Assembly (NCBI GenBank): GCA_964485395.1
Contig: CAZAJF010000007.1
Span: 1-64,000 of the forward strand
Length of the DNA: 64,000 bases
Source: JANNSO01 sp964485395
Lineage (GTDB): Bacteria > Spirochaetota > Spirochaetia > Treponematales > UBA12059
Direction: 5' to 3'
The stretch's first letter is position 1; the number at the start of each line of letters is the position of its first letter. Made by a program: the position numbers and the translations under genes. A model generated the notes under the pieces. That model saw only the letters and a program-made list of their open reading frames with translations, did no database searches and was not told the DNA's origin. Shown here piece by piece: positions 44,121 to 52,102 of the stretch.

Positions 44121-45491
44121 TTACTTCCCTACGCAAAAATTGGAGAACAGCGAGTCGAGGATGTCCTCGGGACTGGTCTCGCCGGTAATTTCGCCGAGGG
44201 CGGAAAGAGCCGACGAAATATCTATGGCGAGCATATCCAGCGCCGGGGTTTTGGAACCGGCCGCCAGCAGAAGCGCGTCATCCAGCGCGGCGGCTGCGCG
44301 AAGCAGGGCATCCCGTTGCCTGGCGCTCGTAACGGTGGCTCCGGCCGCCGAATCCGTGATGGCGCGCCGGCCGAGTATCGTGCGCCTAAGCTCGTCGGCC
44401 AAGTCGCGCTCGCCCGTTCCGTCCAGGGCGGATACCGGAATCCAGCCGTCGGGGCAGGGCAAGGCGGCGAGGTCGTCCACCTTGTTCCAGACTTGCAGGG
44501 CACCGGGATTCGCGCTCAGGAATTCCGCGTCGTCAGGATGGATGCCCTGCGTCGCGTCGACGAGGTACAGTATCGCGTCGGCCGATTCCGCCACCAGGCG
44601 CGAACGCCGTACGCCTTCCGCTTCCACTGAATCGCGCGTTTCGCGAAGGCCGGCGGTATCCACGATATTCACCGGAAGGCCATGCAGGTCGAGCCCTGCT
44701 GAAACATAGTCGCGCGTAGTGCCATGCGTATCGGAAACGATGGCGCGCTCTTCCTTGAGCAGGCGATTGAAGAGCGATGATTTCCCTGCATTGGTTCGCC
44801 CCGCGAGCGCCACTGTCGCGCCTTCGCGCATGAGCCTGCCCAGCGTGAAAGTTTCGGCAAGGCTACTGCAGGCATCGCGGGCATTCCGCAAGGCAGGAAG
44901 CTCCTCGGCAAAATCATCGGGGCTCTCGTCCTCGCCGTAATCCAGCCTCAGCGCGCAGGCAGCGGCAAGGCGCACGAGCTCTGCATGGATGCCCAGTATC
45001 TCGCGGGACAAGCCACCCGAGAGCCTGGCCAGCGCGTCGGACTGCGCCGCGACGGTACGAGCCTTCACGAGTTCGTCCACTGCCTCGGCGCGGGCCAGAT
45101 CCATCTTGCCGTTTACGAAAGCCCTAAAGGTAAATTCACCGGGAAGCGCGCGAAAAAAACCGCCGGTCTGCAATGCCGCCAGGATTCGAGCCGTGGTTAC
45201 GGGACCGCCATGGCACATGATGTCCACTCCGTCCTGTCCGGTATAGCTGGCCGGAGCGCGAAAAACCAGGGCTATGATCTCATCTATCTTTTGCCTGTTT
45301 TCGTCGAGAAGGAAACCGTACACCGCGCAGTTCCCCGCCGCCGCTAACAACGCCTCGGGCCTCGAGAAAAGAGCGGCCGTTTTGGCCAGGGAAGCCGGCC
45401 CCGAAACGCGGATTACCGCCAGTGCGCCTTGGCCGGGAGCGCTCGCGAGTGCGCTGATGTCTGATTCGGTATCGATATATCCACGTGCCAT
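44121..45491 (-). CDS. mnmE: tRNA modification GTPase MnmE
   Basis: Potassium-activated GTPase partner of MnmG. The 456-residue protein has the N-terminal tetrahydrofolate-binding domain (APGQGALAVIRVSGP), helical domain, and an inserted G domain with GRTNAGKSSLFN, SDTHGTTRDYV, DTAGLRET and NKVDD. It ends with the formyl-binding FCVGK, the conserved CxGK C-terminus. The ATG at 45491 has no clear ribosome binding site; a weak promoter-like pair lies just upstream. Confidence 0.96.
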   Translation of the reverse strand: MARGYIDTESDISALASAPGQGALAVIRVSGPASLAKTAALFSRPEALLAAAGNCAVYGFLLDENRQKIDEIIALVFRAPASYTGQDGVDIMCHGGPVTTARILAALQTGGFFRALPGEFTFRAFVNGKMDLARAEAVDELVKARTVAAQSDALARLSGGLSREILGIHAELVRLAAACALRLDYGEDESPDDFAEELPALRNARDACSSLAETFTLGRLMREGATVALAGRTNAGKSSLFNRLLKEERAIVSDTHGTTRDYVSAGLDLHGLPVNIVDTAGLRETRDSVEAEGVRRSRLVAESADAILYLVDATQGIHPDDAEFLSANPGALQVWNKVDDLAALPCPDGWIPVSALDGTGERDLADELRRTILGRRAITDSAAGATVTSARQRDALLRAAAALDDALLLAAGSKTPALDMLAIDISSALSALGEITGETSPEDILDSLFSNFCVGK

Positions 45492-45653
45492 ACCGGCATA
45501 CGATACCGTGCTTGACGCTCCTCATACAAGAGCGGGAAAATTTGGTCGATATAACGATGAAAATTTACTTTTTTACCAAAAAACCTCGAAAAACCCCGAT
45601 TAATTGTTTATACTCAGAACGTGCTGTCCATTGACACAAATCAAGGAGGAATC

Positions 45654-46985
45654 ATGAATCGTAAAATCACGGCTATCATCGCCATAGCAATGCTATCATT
45701 GACCGCAAGCGGTCTTTTTGCGCAACCTGCGGTAAGCAAAAAAAAGGAAGTCGCCATCTTTGCCCTCGGCTATTTTGGCTGGAATATACCAAAAGAAACC
45801 TTGGGAACGATTGATATCGACATCCAGCGCGTTTTTATAGACCTTGGACGATTCACCATCTTTGGCATGGAAAAACGGTTTTCTTCCGCGGACGTCGGAG
45901 CATTCATCGATGTGCTCAAGAAAACAAAGGAAGCCAATTTCGTTCTGCCGGAAAAGTATCAGTTCGGCGAAGCGTTTCTAACCGAGTCGGAATTTCAGAA
46001 ACTGATCGGGGCTTTTATCATAGCAATGCCGGTAGTCACGAGCTATAACAGTCAGTTCGTGGACAACAAAGAATGGAAAACCGACATCAAGACGAATATC
46101 ACCTTCATTAACGTGGAAGACGGCACGGTTTTGGGCATTGCCAATGTCGAAACTTCGGGAAACAGCAAGGAAACCCAATATAAATCCATCCAGACAGCCA
46201 TTGACGGGATTCCCATGCAGCTCCAGTTCGAGATTCGCAAAATCCCCGCATTCCAGCTGAACACCCGCGTACTCGCCTCCTCGATGGGCACTGTGGATAT
46301 CCAGCTCGGCTCGGACATGGGTATCAAAAAGGGCGACGAATACTCCGTTATCGTCAGCGACACCCTCGAAGGCATCACCGACGAGCGCGAAGTCGGGCTC
46401 CTCATGATCAAGGATGTCGGCAATGCGCGCTCCAAGGCCATTACCCTGTTCTCCAGCATTCCCGTCGTCAAAGACGTACAGCTCCGCGAGATTCCTCGCC
46501 TTGGCTTGAATTTTGAACCGTATCTCAATTACATGCAGTACATCACGTATGCCTCGAACTCGGGTACGTTGCTCCTCGGTCTACGCACCGAAATGGTGCG
46601 AGGATTCTATAATCTCAAGCCGTATTTTGCCATCCAGGCGCTTCTGGACTCGGAAAAAGCCTTCCAGCTGGCAGCCATCGTCGGCGGCCAATACAGCCTG
46701 TACTTGAGGCGCCTTGAAGTGGGCGGCCGCGTAGGCCTTGCCGGCGGTGCAAATATTATAACGAGGATACTCGAGGAGATTACCAATTCAGGCAGCGACG
46801 ATCCCTGGTTTACCCACTACGGCGTATCCGCAGGCGCCTATGGCGCGTACCTCCTGAACCGTAACCTCAAGGTATTCGCCGATCTGCAGTTCGATTACAT
46901 GATCGGCGTATTGGACGGCTTCGGGGAATGGTTCGATACCTATGGCGGTGTTTCCGTCGGTGTCGGCGTAACCATCAAGCAGTAG
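45654..46985 (+). CDS. Outer-membrane-like exported protein
   Basis: A 443-residue exported protein of unknown family. It has a signal peptide (residues 1-24, ending LFAQ). Residues 30-250 look like a soluble domain with repeated IDIDIQ / VDIQLGSDMGIKKGDEYSVI elements. The final 180 residues have alternating polar/hydrophobic strands rich in Gly, Tyr and Phe (for example YLRRLEVGGRVGLAGGAN) and end in VGVGVTIKQ, as in beta-barrel or outer-membrane proteins. A -10-like TATACT lies at 45609-45614 and AAGGAGGA precedes the ATG. A terminator follows. Treponemes carry many such species-specific envelope proteins. Confidence 0.72.
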   Translation: MNRKITAIIAIAMLSLTASGLFAQPAVSKKKEVAIFALGYFGWNIPKETLGTIDIDIQRVFIDLGRFTIFGMEKRFSSADVGAFIDVLKKTKEANFVLPEKYQFGEAFLTESEFQKLIGAFIIAMPVVTSYNSQFVDNKEWKTDIKTNITFINVEDGTVLGIANVETSGNSKETQYKSIQTAIDGIPMQLQFEIRKIPAFQLNTRVLASSMGTVDIQLGSDMGIKKGDEYSVIVSDTLEGITDEREVGLLMIKDVGNARSKAITLFSSIPVVKDVQLREIPRLGLNFEPYLNYMQYITYASNSGTLLLGLRTEMVRGFYNLKPYFAIQALLDSEKAFQLAAIVGGQYSLYLRRLEVGGRVGLAGGANIITRILEEITNSGSDDPWFTHYGVSAGAYGAYLLNRNLKVFADLQFDYMIGVLDGFGEWFDTYGGVSVGVGVTIKQ

Positions 46986-47001
46986 CTTTTATAAATCGAT
47001 C

Positions 47002-47032
47002 AAGGCGGCTGCCTCGTGCGGCCGCCTTATTT
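47002..47032 (+). terminator. Rho-independent terminator
   Basis: AAGGCGG (47002-47008) pairs with CCGCCTT (47022-47028) and is followed by ATTTTA. It ends the outer-membrane-like gene; the next gene starts 17 bases later and may depend on read-through. Confidence 0.75.
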
Positions 47033-47048
47033 TAATCCGGAGACAACA

Positions 47049-47534
47049 ATGGATGACATAGATCTGAGAGGCCTGAGCGCCGAAGACGCCAAGGCATACG
47101 TATTCGAGTTCGTAACGACGCTCAAAGCCACCGAAATGGAACTGACCAGGGTAAAAACCGAACTGGACCTGTGGACCAAGCGCGTTGAATTAGCCGTCTC
47201 AAAAGGCGCCGCGGAACTACAGGCCGCAGCTACGGCCAAGGTAAACGAGATCATGGCGAAGTTCACCGCGCTGGAAGGCGAACGCGACTCGCTCCGCTAT
47301 AAGGTTTCCCGCCTTAAGGAAAAACTCCCGATGGTAGCCATGAGCGAGCGCTCGGTGGACGCCGACCTGCTTTTGGCGGAAATGCAAATGGCCACCGGAG
47401 AGGCCTTGGGAGGAATATCGGCCACCAGCGACGCAGGCTTAAAAGCCTTGGACGCGGAAGATGAACTGGCTAATCTCAAGCGCAAAATGGGCGGCGGCGA
47501 CCAAACCCCGCCCGCTTCCGGAAATCCGTCCTAG
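47049..47534 (+). CDS. Small coiled-coil protein
   Basis: A 161-residue soluble protein made largely of heptad-like helix: VFEFVTTLKATEMELTRVKT, a second run around residues 60-95 with ALEGERDSLRYKVSRLKEKL, and a short acidic C-terminal helix. The tail is proline-rich and disordered. No enzyme motif is present, so a structural or adaptor role is likely. The ATG at 47049 has GGAG seven bases upstream. It is two bases from the GDPD gene and probably in one operon with it. Confidence 0.7.
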   Translation: MDDIDLRGLSAEDAKAYVFEFVTTLKATEMELTRVKTELDLWTKRVELAVSKGAAELQAAATAKVNEIMAKFTALEGERDSLRYKVSRLKEKLPMVAMSERSVDADLLLAEMQMATGEALGGISATSDAGLKALDAEDELANLKRKMGGGDQTPPASGNPS

Positions 47535-47536
47535 TC

Positions 47537-48304
47537 ATGGCCAGACACCTGACTCCCCTTCCCGGCCAAAAACGGCCGCTGGTTTTTGCGCACCGAGGCG
47601 CTTCCGCTATAGCGCCTGAAAACACGATGGCCTCATTCAAGGCGGCGAAAGCGCTCGGTACGCCGGGTATCGAGCTGGATATCCACCTGTGCGCATCGGG
47701 CGAACTGGTGGTTTTCCACGACGACAGCACAAAGCGCGTTGCTCCCGGTACGGATTTCCGCATCGTCGAAGAACAATGGGCAACACTGAAAAACGTGGAT
47801 ATCGGATCCTGGAAAGGCCCCGAATGGGCATCCGAACGGCCCATACTGCTTGAACAGCTTTTTGAGGAATTCGGGACTTCGTTCTACTACGACATCGAGA
47901 TAAAAGCGCCGAAAACAGCAGACCGAGGCACGGAGGCAGCGCTCGCGCAACTCCTCAAAAAAATGAACCTGGGTGCGGAAAACATCATCGTGTCGTCTTT
48001 TAACCCCATAGCCCTGAAACGATTTAAAAACATCGAACCTTCAATTCCCACCGCGATAATATTCCACGGCGGCAACGAAGTTCCCTGGTACCTCCGGCAC
48101 GGCTTCGGAGCCGTTATCGGCGCGACAGATTTCTTGAAACCCAAGCACATCCAGATAAGCGCTTTTAGCATGTTCTGGGGGAAAACGCTGGGCGGCCGCA
48201 AAGTACTGCCTTGGACAGTCGATACCGCCGAAGCTGCACGCCGTGTCCTGGCCCTTGGCTGTGAAGGCGTTATCTCCAATAAACCCGACGCCCTGGCAAT
48301 TTAG
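47537..48304 (+). CDS. Glycerophosphodiester phosphodiesterase
   Basis: Hydrolyses glycerophosphodiesters to glycerol-3-phosphate and an alcohol. The 255-residue protein has the family's catalytic residues: His19 and Arg20 in FAHRGASAIAPENT, Glu46 and Asp48 in IELDIH, and His61 in VFHDDST. The late PWTVDTAEAARRVLALGCEGVISNKPD block completes the TIM barrel. There is no signal peptide, so it acts in the cytoplasm. Its product could feed the glycerol-3-phosphate dehydrogenase-like complex encoded at 51.7-54.8 kb. Confidence 0.92.
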   Translation: MARHLTPLPGQKRPLVFAHRGASAIAPENTMASFKAAKALGTPGIELDIHLCASGELVVFHDDSTKRVAPGTDFRIVEEQWATLKNVDIGSWKGPEWASERPILLEQLFEEFGTSFYYDIEIKAPKTADRGTEAALAQLLKKMNLGAENIIVSSFNPIALKRFKNIEPSIPTAIIFHGGNEVPWYLRHGFGAVIGATDFLKPKHIQISAFSMFWGKTLGGRKVLPWTVDTAEAARRVLALGCEGVISNKPDALAI

Positions 48305-48344
48305 CCGTTTAAAATTCATGATTCCCTTTTCGCGGTAATTCCAG

Positions 48345-48350
48345 TATAAT
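48345..48350 (+). promoter_or_regulatory. -10 element before the membrane-protein gene
   Basis: A perfect TATAAT at 48345-48350 lies about 70 bases before the ATG at 48420. No good -35 is seen 17 bases upstream, so the call rests on the -10 alone. AAGGAG precedes the start. Confidence 0.35.
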
Positions 48351-48419
48351 AATCTCATAAATACCGGACGTACATGGCCGCCGACAGGAGCCGGGATCGC
48401 CGCGATACAAGGAGCTTCC

Positions 48420-48971
48420 ATGAGTGATACAAACAAACAGACAAGCCCGGCAAACACCGGGGATACCGGAAAAGCCGTTTCAAGCAGCAGCGGGCGGCAC
48501 AAAGTATTCAATGTAATCGGCTGGGCATCCTTCCTTCTGCTGGCCCCGCCCGTACTCACGATGTTCAATCTTCCGCAGGTACAGGAATTACTTACCGCAA
48601 ACCTGAAGGGTTGGGGCTCTCCAATCGCGCTCGTAATCTATTTTTACGTAATACTGTTCCTGCGCGTATTCTTCGGTTCCGATCAGCGTTACACCCCAGT
48701 TTTCATGGGGTACGTGATGAGTTTCCTGTTCTTCTCCATCTCCCTGGACATCAGCTTCATGAAATGGCTGTTCGACCTTTCGCACACCCTACCTTATTTC
48801 AGCTCCAACCTCGCCAATCTTATTGCCGGAGTCGGAATAATCCTCGTATCAAATCTCTTAAGCGGAGCGCGAAAGCTCAATTGGATCGTGGACACCCTAC
48901 TGCTCGTCGTACTGCCGGTAGGCGGTCTCATAGCGTTGGGAATCTTCCTGCCCAAGATGTTGGGCCTATAG
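48420..48971 (+). CDS. Four-helix membrane protein of unknown function
   Basis: A 183-residue protein with a polar N-terminal 30 residues and four hydrophobic segments (for example ALVIYFYVILFLRVFF and LLLVVLPVGGLIALGIFLP). No family signature was recognised. A strong AAGGAG site precedes the start. The next gene, encoding a TPR protein, begins 12 bases later, so the two may share a message. Confidence 0.7.
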   Translation: MSDTNKQTSPANTGDTGKAVSSSSGRHKVFNVIGWASFLLLAPPVLTMFNLPQVQELLTANLKGWGSPIALVIYFYVILFLRVFFGSDQRYTPVFMGYVMSFLFFSISLDISFMKWLFDLSHTLPYFSSNLANLIAGVGIILVSNLLSGARKLNWIVDTLLLVVLPVGGLIALGIFLPKMLGL

Positions 48972-48983
48972 GCGAAACCTACC

Positions 48984-49508
48984 TTGAAAGATCTTACCGC
49001 AGCGGCGAAATCCGCCGCCAACGGAATCGAATTACTGAAAAACAGCCGATATGAGGAAGCCGCGGAAGCTTTTCACGAAGCCTGCTCATCTGACCCGGAT
49101 TCTGGAGATCTTTATTTTAACCTCGGCTTGGCCTATTTGCGAAGCGGCCAGCCGAGAAACGCGCTCAACGCATTTACAAATGCCGAAACCCTGGGCACCG
49201 TGGATGCGGATCTTTACGCCAACAGGGGCTTGGCCTATTTTGACCTGGGACAAGTCGAAAAAGCTATGCTCGAGTACAAACATGCCCTAAAGATAGAGCC
49301 TGATCACCCGGAAGCCCTCAACAATTACGGGGTGTTGCTTTTTCAGGACGGCGAATTCGAACAAGCCCGGGAGATGTTTTTGGCGGCGACGCAGGCCAGG
49401 CCCGATTATTACGATGCCTGGTTCAATCTGAGGGATACTTACGCCGAATTGCATCTTGAGATAGAACAAAACGACGCGGATAGCCATGTAAAAGAATTGG
49501 CACCCTAG
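48984..49508 (+). CDS. TPR-repeat protein
   Basis: A 174-residue soluble protein with four tetratricopeptide repeats. They are seen as SRYEEAAEAFHEACSSDPD, GQPRNALNAFTNAETLG, GQVEKAMLEYKHALKIEPD and GEFEQAREMFLAATQARPD, each preceded by an LYFNLGLAYL-like helix. Start is a TTG at 48984, since there is no in-frame ATG before the repeats begin; the ribosome binding site is poor. TPR proteins mediate protein-protein contacts; the partner is unknown. Confidence 0.78.
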   Translation: MKDLTAAAKSAANGIELLKNSRYEEAAEAFHEACSSDPDSGDLYFNLGLAYLRSGQPRNALNAFTNAETLGTVDADLYANRGLAYFDLGQVEKAMLEYKHALKIEPDHPEALNNYGVLLFQDGEFEQAREMFLAATQARPDYYDAWFNLRDTYAELHLEIEQNDADSHVKELAP

Positions 49509-49662
49509 GTTATCCTTCTAATCGATTGAATTTAAAGAGCATTATTACTATTCTTTAAGTGAAAGCGGGTAAAACCCGCGACGAGACATGGAGACTCACA
49601 AGGTTCCATGCCGGCCTGCTCCGCATGGAGAGGCATTTTTTCAAGCCTTACAGGGGGACCCT

Positions 49663-50193
49663 ATGAAAGGCAATCGCATGTACGTGGATATCGGCTCGAT
49701 GCTGGATGAAGTATTCGAAGCGGCAAAAACGTTTGGGGATCAGATAAAAGATAATTTCGGGCCGGACGGAAAGATCCATACGGGAAATCCGTGGTTCAAT
49801 ATGGATCAGGAAGAAAACGCGGACTGGTACCCCAGCTACTCGTACCCTCCCATGAATATTTATATGACCAAGGATCGATCGATCGTGCTGGAGTTGGCAT
49901 TGTCCGGGTTTGACGAAAAAGACATTTCCTTGACTTTCCAGGGCGATTATATGGTATTTTCCGCGGTTATGAACCTGGAAGCCGTAGACGAAGAAGGGGT
50001 TCGCTACTTCAAGCGACGCCTCAAGCTCAAGGACATCGACAAGCAGAAATACTACGTTCCCGCTGATAAATTCGATCAGCAGGCAGTTCGCGCCGTATTC
50101 AAGAACGGAATCCTCAAGGTAGTCGTACCGCCTCGGGAAACCAGCCACACCACGGACGGCATTAAGATAGAGATAGTAAAAGAAGGCGTGTAA
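49663..50193 (+). CDS. Hsp20/alpha-crystallin small heat-shock protein
   Basis: A 176-residue cytoplasmic holdase chaperone. The alpha-crystallin domain runs from about residue 60, PPMNIYMTKDRSIVLELAL, through ISLTFQGDYMVFSAV and YFKRRLKLKD, to AVFKNGILKVVVPPRE, the GxLxVxxP-like end signature. The N-terminus contains an amphipathic helix. The ATG at 49663 is chosen for GGGGG upstream. The leader contains a GCGGGT-AAA-ACCCGC hairpin (49565-49579) preceded by TTGAAT and TATTCT promoter-like boxes, but no CIRCE element. A terminator follows. Confidence 0.85.
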   Translation: MKGNRMYVDIGSMLDEVFEAAKTFGDQIKDNFGPDGKIHTGNPWFNMDQEENADWYPSYSYPPMNIYMTKDRSIVLELALSGFDEKDISLTFQGDYMVFSAVMNLEAVDEEGVRYFKRRLKLKDIDKQKYYVPADKFDQQAVRAVFKNGILKVVVPPRETSHTTDGIKIEIVKEGV

Positions 50194-50206
50194 TCGAAGT
50201 TTAACG

Positions 50207-50234
50207 AAAAAAAGACGGCGTCCGCGCCGTCTTT
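50207..50234 (+). terminator. Rho-independent terminator
   Basis: AAAGACGGCG pairs with CGCCGTCTTT around a TCCG loop, with A and T tracts on the two sides. It ends the Hsp20 gene and, being symmetric, may also end the convergent anti-sigma operon. Confidence 0.9.
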
Positions 50235-50258
50235 TTTATTTGCCCCTGAATGTCTCGG

Positions 50259-50705
50259 CTATGCGTGCTTGCGTATGCCGAAACGTCGGGAAAAATCCTC
50301 CACGTGCGTGGCTATGAAAATAATCAGATACAGGGAAACGGCTATTCCCGTAACGATTCCCAAGGGAATAAGAAAACCGTTTCCATACACGTCGTTAAGC
50401 ATTTTAAACGCTTCCAAAAAAGGAATGAACGCCACCGACACCATGAGCACGAGTCCTGCCGCGAGCCAGTTTCGCAAAGCCATGACGCGCTTGGGCTTCT
50501 GCATGAAAGGAAGCATTGCCGCTATCCTGGGACCTAAGTCCCTGGAGCAGAGGGCAAGCGGCAACCGATACACCGCCAACGCGCTGCGCATCGACGAGTA
50601 CAGCCTGCCGCAGGCGGCGCATTCCAAGACATGCCGATTCATGGCGGGCGACGGGTCCCCGTTATCCATGGCGTCCAGTTCGCGATTGAATTGCTCACAT
50701 GTCAT
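50259..50705 (-). CDS. Anti-sigma factor with zinc finger
   Basis: A 148-residue single- or double-pass membrane protein. The N-terminus has a ZAS-type zinc motif, HVLECAACG (His-x3-Cys-x2-Cys), used to hold ECF sigma factors. Two hydrophobic segments follow (LAAGLVLMVSVAFIPFL and LGIVTGIAVSLYLIIFIAT). It overlaps the end of the ECF sigma gene by 11 bases, the normal arrangement for a cognate pair. The signal that releases sigma is unknown. Confidence 0.87.
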   Translation of the reverse strand: MTCEQFNRELDAMDNGDPSPAMNRHVLECAACGRLYSSMRSALAVYRLPLALCSRDLGPRIAAMLPFMQKPKRVMALRNWLAAGLVLMVSVAFIPFLEAFKMLNDVYGNGFLIPLGIVTGIAVSLYLIIFIATHVEDFSRRFGIRKHA

Positions 50706-51258
50706 GAAAGCCTCCTTTAAGGTCCAAAGCCGCGCGCAAGTCCTGCTTGGCCCTGAACACGTGGGATTTAACGGTATTGACCGGAAAGCCGGTGACCTCG
50801 CTGATTTCCTGATACTTCATGCCGTGATAAAAAAATAAATCGAGGCACAGCGAGTATTTTTCCGGCAGCTTTTTCATGGCCTCCCCAAGCACTCGCACCG
50901 AATCCGCATGAAGGCTCTGCTCTTCGGGGGACAGAGTCCTGAGGTCCGCAGGTTCCGCCTCAAGCGGCTCAAACCGGCCGTTCCGCCGCTTCGCGTTGAT
51001 CCCCGCATTGTAGGCAATGCGCGTCAGCCAGGTTGAAAAGGCGGAAATACCGCGGAACCCGGCGAGCCCCGCGTAGGCCTTCAGGAACACATCCTGGGTA
51101 AAATCCTCCGCCTCGTCCGCGTTCTTGAAAAACGCGTACCCGAGCCTCAGAACCCGTTCCTGATACCGTGCAACCAATACGGAGAACGCGTTCGTGTCGC
51201 CGTCGAGCACCCGCGCGATGACCTCTCGGTCATTGGGCTCGGGGCGTACCGGAATCAT
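50695..51258 (-). CDS. ECF-type RNA polymerase sigma factor
   Basis: A 187-residue sigma-70-family extracytoplasmic-function sigma factor. Region 2 is ALVARYQERVLRLGYAFF-like and includes DEAEDFTQDVFLKAY for -10 recognition. Region 4 has LPEKYSLCLDLFFYHGMKYQEISEVTGFPVNTVKSHVFRAKQDLR for -35 binding, given here as two blocks: LPEKYSLCLDLFF, then YQEISEVTGFPVNTVKSHV. It is coupled to the upstream membrane protein and downstream anti-sigma gene. A promoter like those of sigma-E lies upstream of the operon, which suggests autoregulation. Confidence 0.93.
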   Translation of the reverse strand: MIPVRPEPNDREVIARVLDGDTNAFSVLVARYQERVLRLGYAFFKNADEAEDFTQDVFLKAYAGLAGFRGISAFSTWLTRIAYNAGINAKRRNGRFEPLEAEPADLRTLSPEEQSLHADSVRVLGEAMKKLPEKYSLCLDLFFYHGMKYQEISEVTGFPVNTVKSHVFRAKQDLRAALDLKGGFHDM

Positions 51259-51593
51259 GAACGGGATCGTTTTAGGCGAACTCGGTAAAAAGCAAGAAAC
51301 CCGATACCGATGGACAGCGGGATAAGGCCTCCCAGAATGGCGAAACCCAGTCGGGCTACGGCAAAAAACACCCCGGAAAGGACGATTCCAACCGCGGTAA
51401 GAAGTATTCCCACGAGCAGGCTGAAGGCATCCACGTCAAACGGAATGGGGTTATACGCATTCCGCTCTATCATCATCATTTTTTCGCGGTGGTTCCAAAG
51501 GATGTAAAAGAATACGACGACGCAACCCATCACGATGCCCACGATGGGAATTACCGCTATCATCACCTGGCTGGCCGCGCTTGCTTGGTTCAT
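51255..51593 (-). CDS. Small membrane protein in the sigma operon
   Basis: A 112-residue protein with three hydrophobic segments (VMIAVIPIVGIVMGCVVVFFYIL, then LLVGILLTAVGIVLSGVFFAV and LGGLIPLSIGIGFLAFY) and a charged RVRLKRSRS tail. It resembles small membrane proteins of the DUF6249 kind that accompany ECF sigma genes, but family is uncertain. It is first in the operon and overlaps the sigma gene by four bases. Confidence 0.72.
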   Translation of the reverse strand: MNQASAASQVMIAVIPIVGIVMGCVVVFFYILWNHREKMMMIERNAYNPIPFDVDAFSLLVGILLTAVGIVLSGVFFAVARLGFAILGGLIPLSIGIGFLAFYRVRLKRSRS

Positions 51594-51629
51594 GCTGGAC
51601 TCACTTTGGGGCAGAATTTCCGGTACATG

Positions 51630-51657
51630 TTAGACGACCGAAATACCCGTTGGTTGC
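51630..51657 (-). promoter_or_regulatory. ECF-type promoter (sigma-E-like)
   Basis: Minus strand: GCAACC (51657-51652), a 16-base spacer and GTCTAA (51635-51630). This fits the GGAACTT / GTCTAA pattern known for sigma-E-type ECF promoters. It would start transcription about 30 bases before the operon's ATG at 51593. Confidence 0.55.
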
Positions 51658-51663
51658 AAAAAA

Positions 51664-52083
51664 TCACGCTGATTCCGTTATGGTCCGCGTGGCGATGACG
51701 TCGATGCCGCTTCCCTTGAAGTCACGGATCAGCACGTCGCCCCTGCGCACGGGCAGGGAAACGTTCAAGGCGTATATCGCCGCCAGCAACTCGGGCACGC
51801 TTTCCTTGGCATACGCGCCGGTGCTGCGTACGGGCAGCCTGGAAATCTCGCCCAAGCCGCCCGAGCGGGGCCCGGTCGCATCGCGCGCCGGGTTTACTAT
51901 GCGCGCCGTAGCGCTGACCATGCGCTTGGGGGCGAGCAGCTCTTCCTCCGCGTACTTGACGCCGCGCGGGCAGCGGTTGCCGCCGACCGCCAGGGTCCCT
52001 TGGCCCAAGGGCCCTTCCGGACGGCGGGTTATGCTCAAGCGGCAGCCCAGCGGGCACGTTATGCATACAAGCTCTTCGCTCAT
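51664..52083 (-). CDS. DUF1667 family protein (G3P dehydrogenase-associated)
   Basis: A 139-residue small protein with the DUF1667 motif LVCITCPLGCRL (CxxCPxxC) near the N-terminus and a third cysteine region NRCPRGVKYA, likely to bind an iron-sulphur cluster. Such proteins are encoded together with GlpA-like and FAD-oxidoreductase genes in Firmicutes and spirochaetes. It is last of the three-gene unit, 19 bases after the FAD protein. The role may be electron transfer from glycerol-3-phosphate. Confidence 0.85.
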   Translation of the reverse strand: MSEELVCITCPLGCRLSITRRPEGPLGQGTLAVGGNRCPRGVKYAEEELLAPKRMVSATARIVNPARDATGPRSGGLGEISRLPVRSTGAYAKESVPELLAAIYALNVSLPVRRGDVLIRDFKGSGIDVIATRTITESA

Positions 52084-52102
52084 GGATTCCTCCTGGCAGT
52101 CT

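Noticed and set aside
48374..48427. 17-codon leader peptide before the membrane protein gene
   Set aside because: An ATG-started frame overlaps the start at 48420, but it has no ribosome binding site and no regulatory codon run.
49509..49662. CIRCE heat-shock operator before Hsp20
   Set aside because: No TTAGCACTC inverted repeat is present; only a short GCGGGT/ACCCGC hairpin was found.
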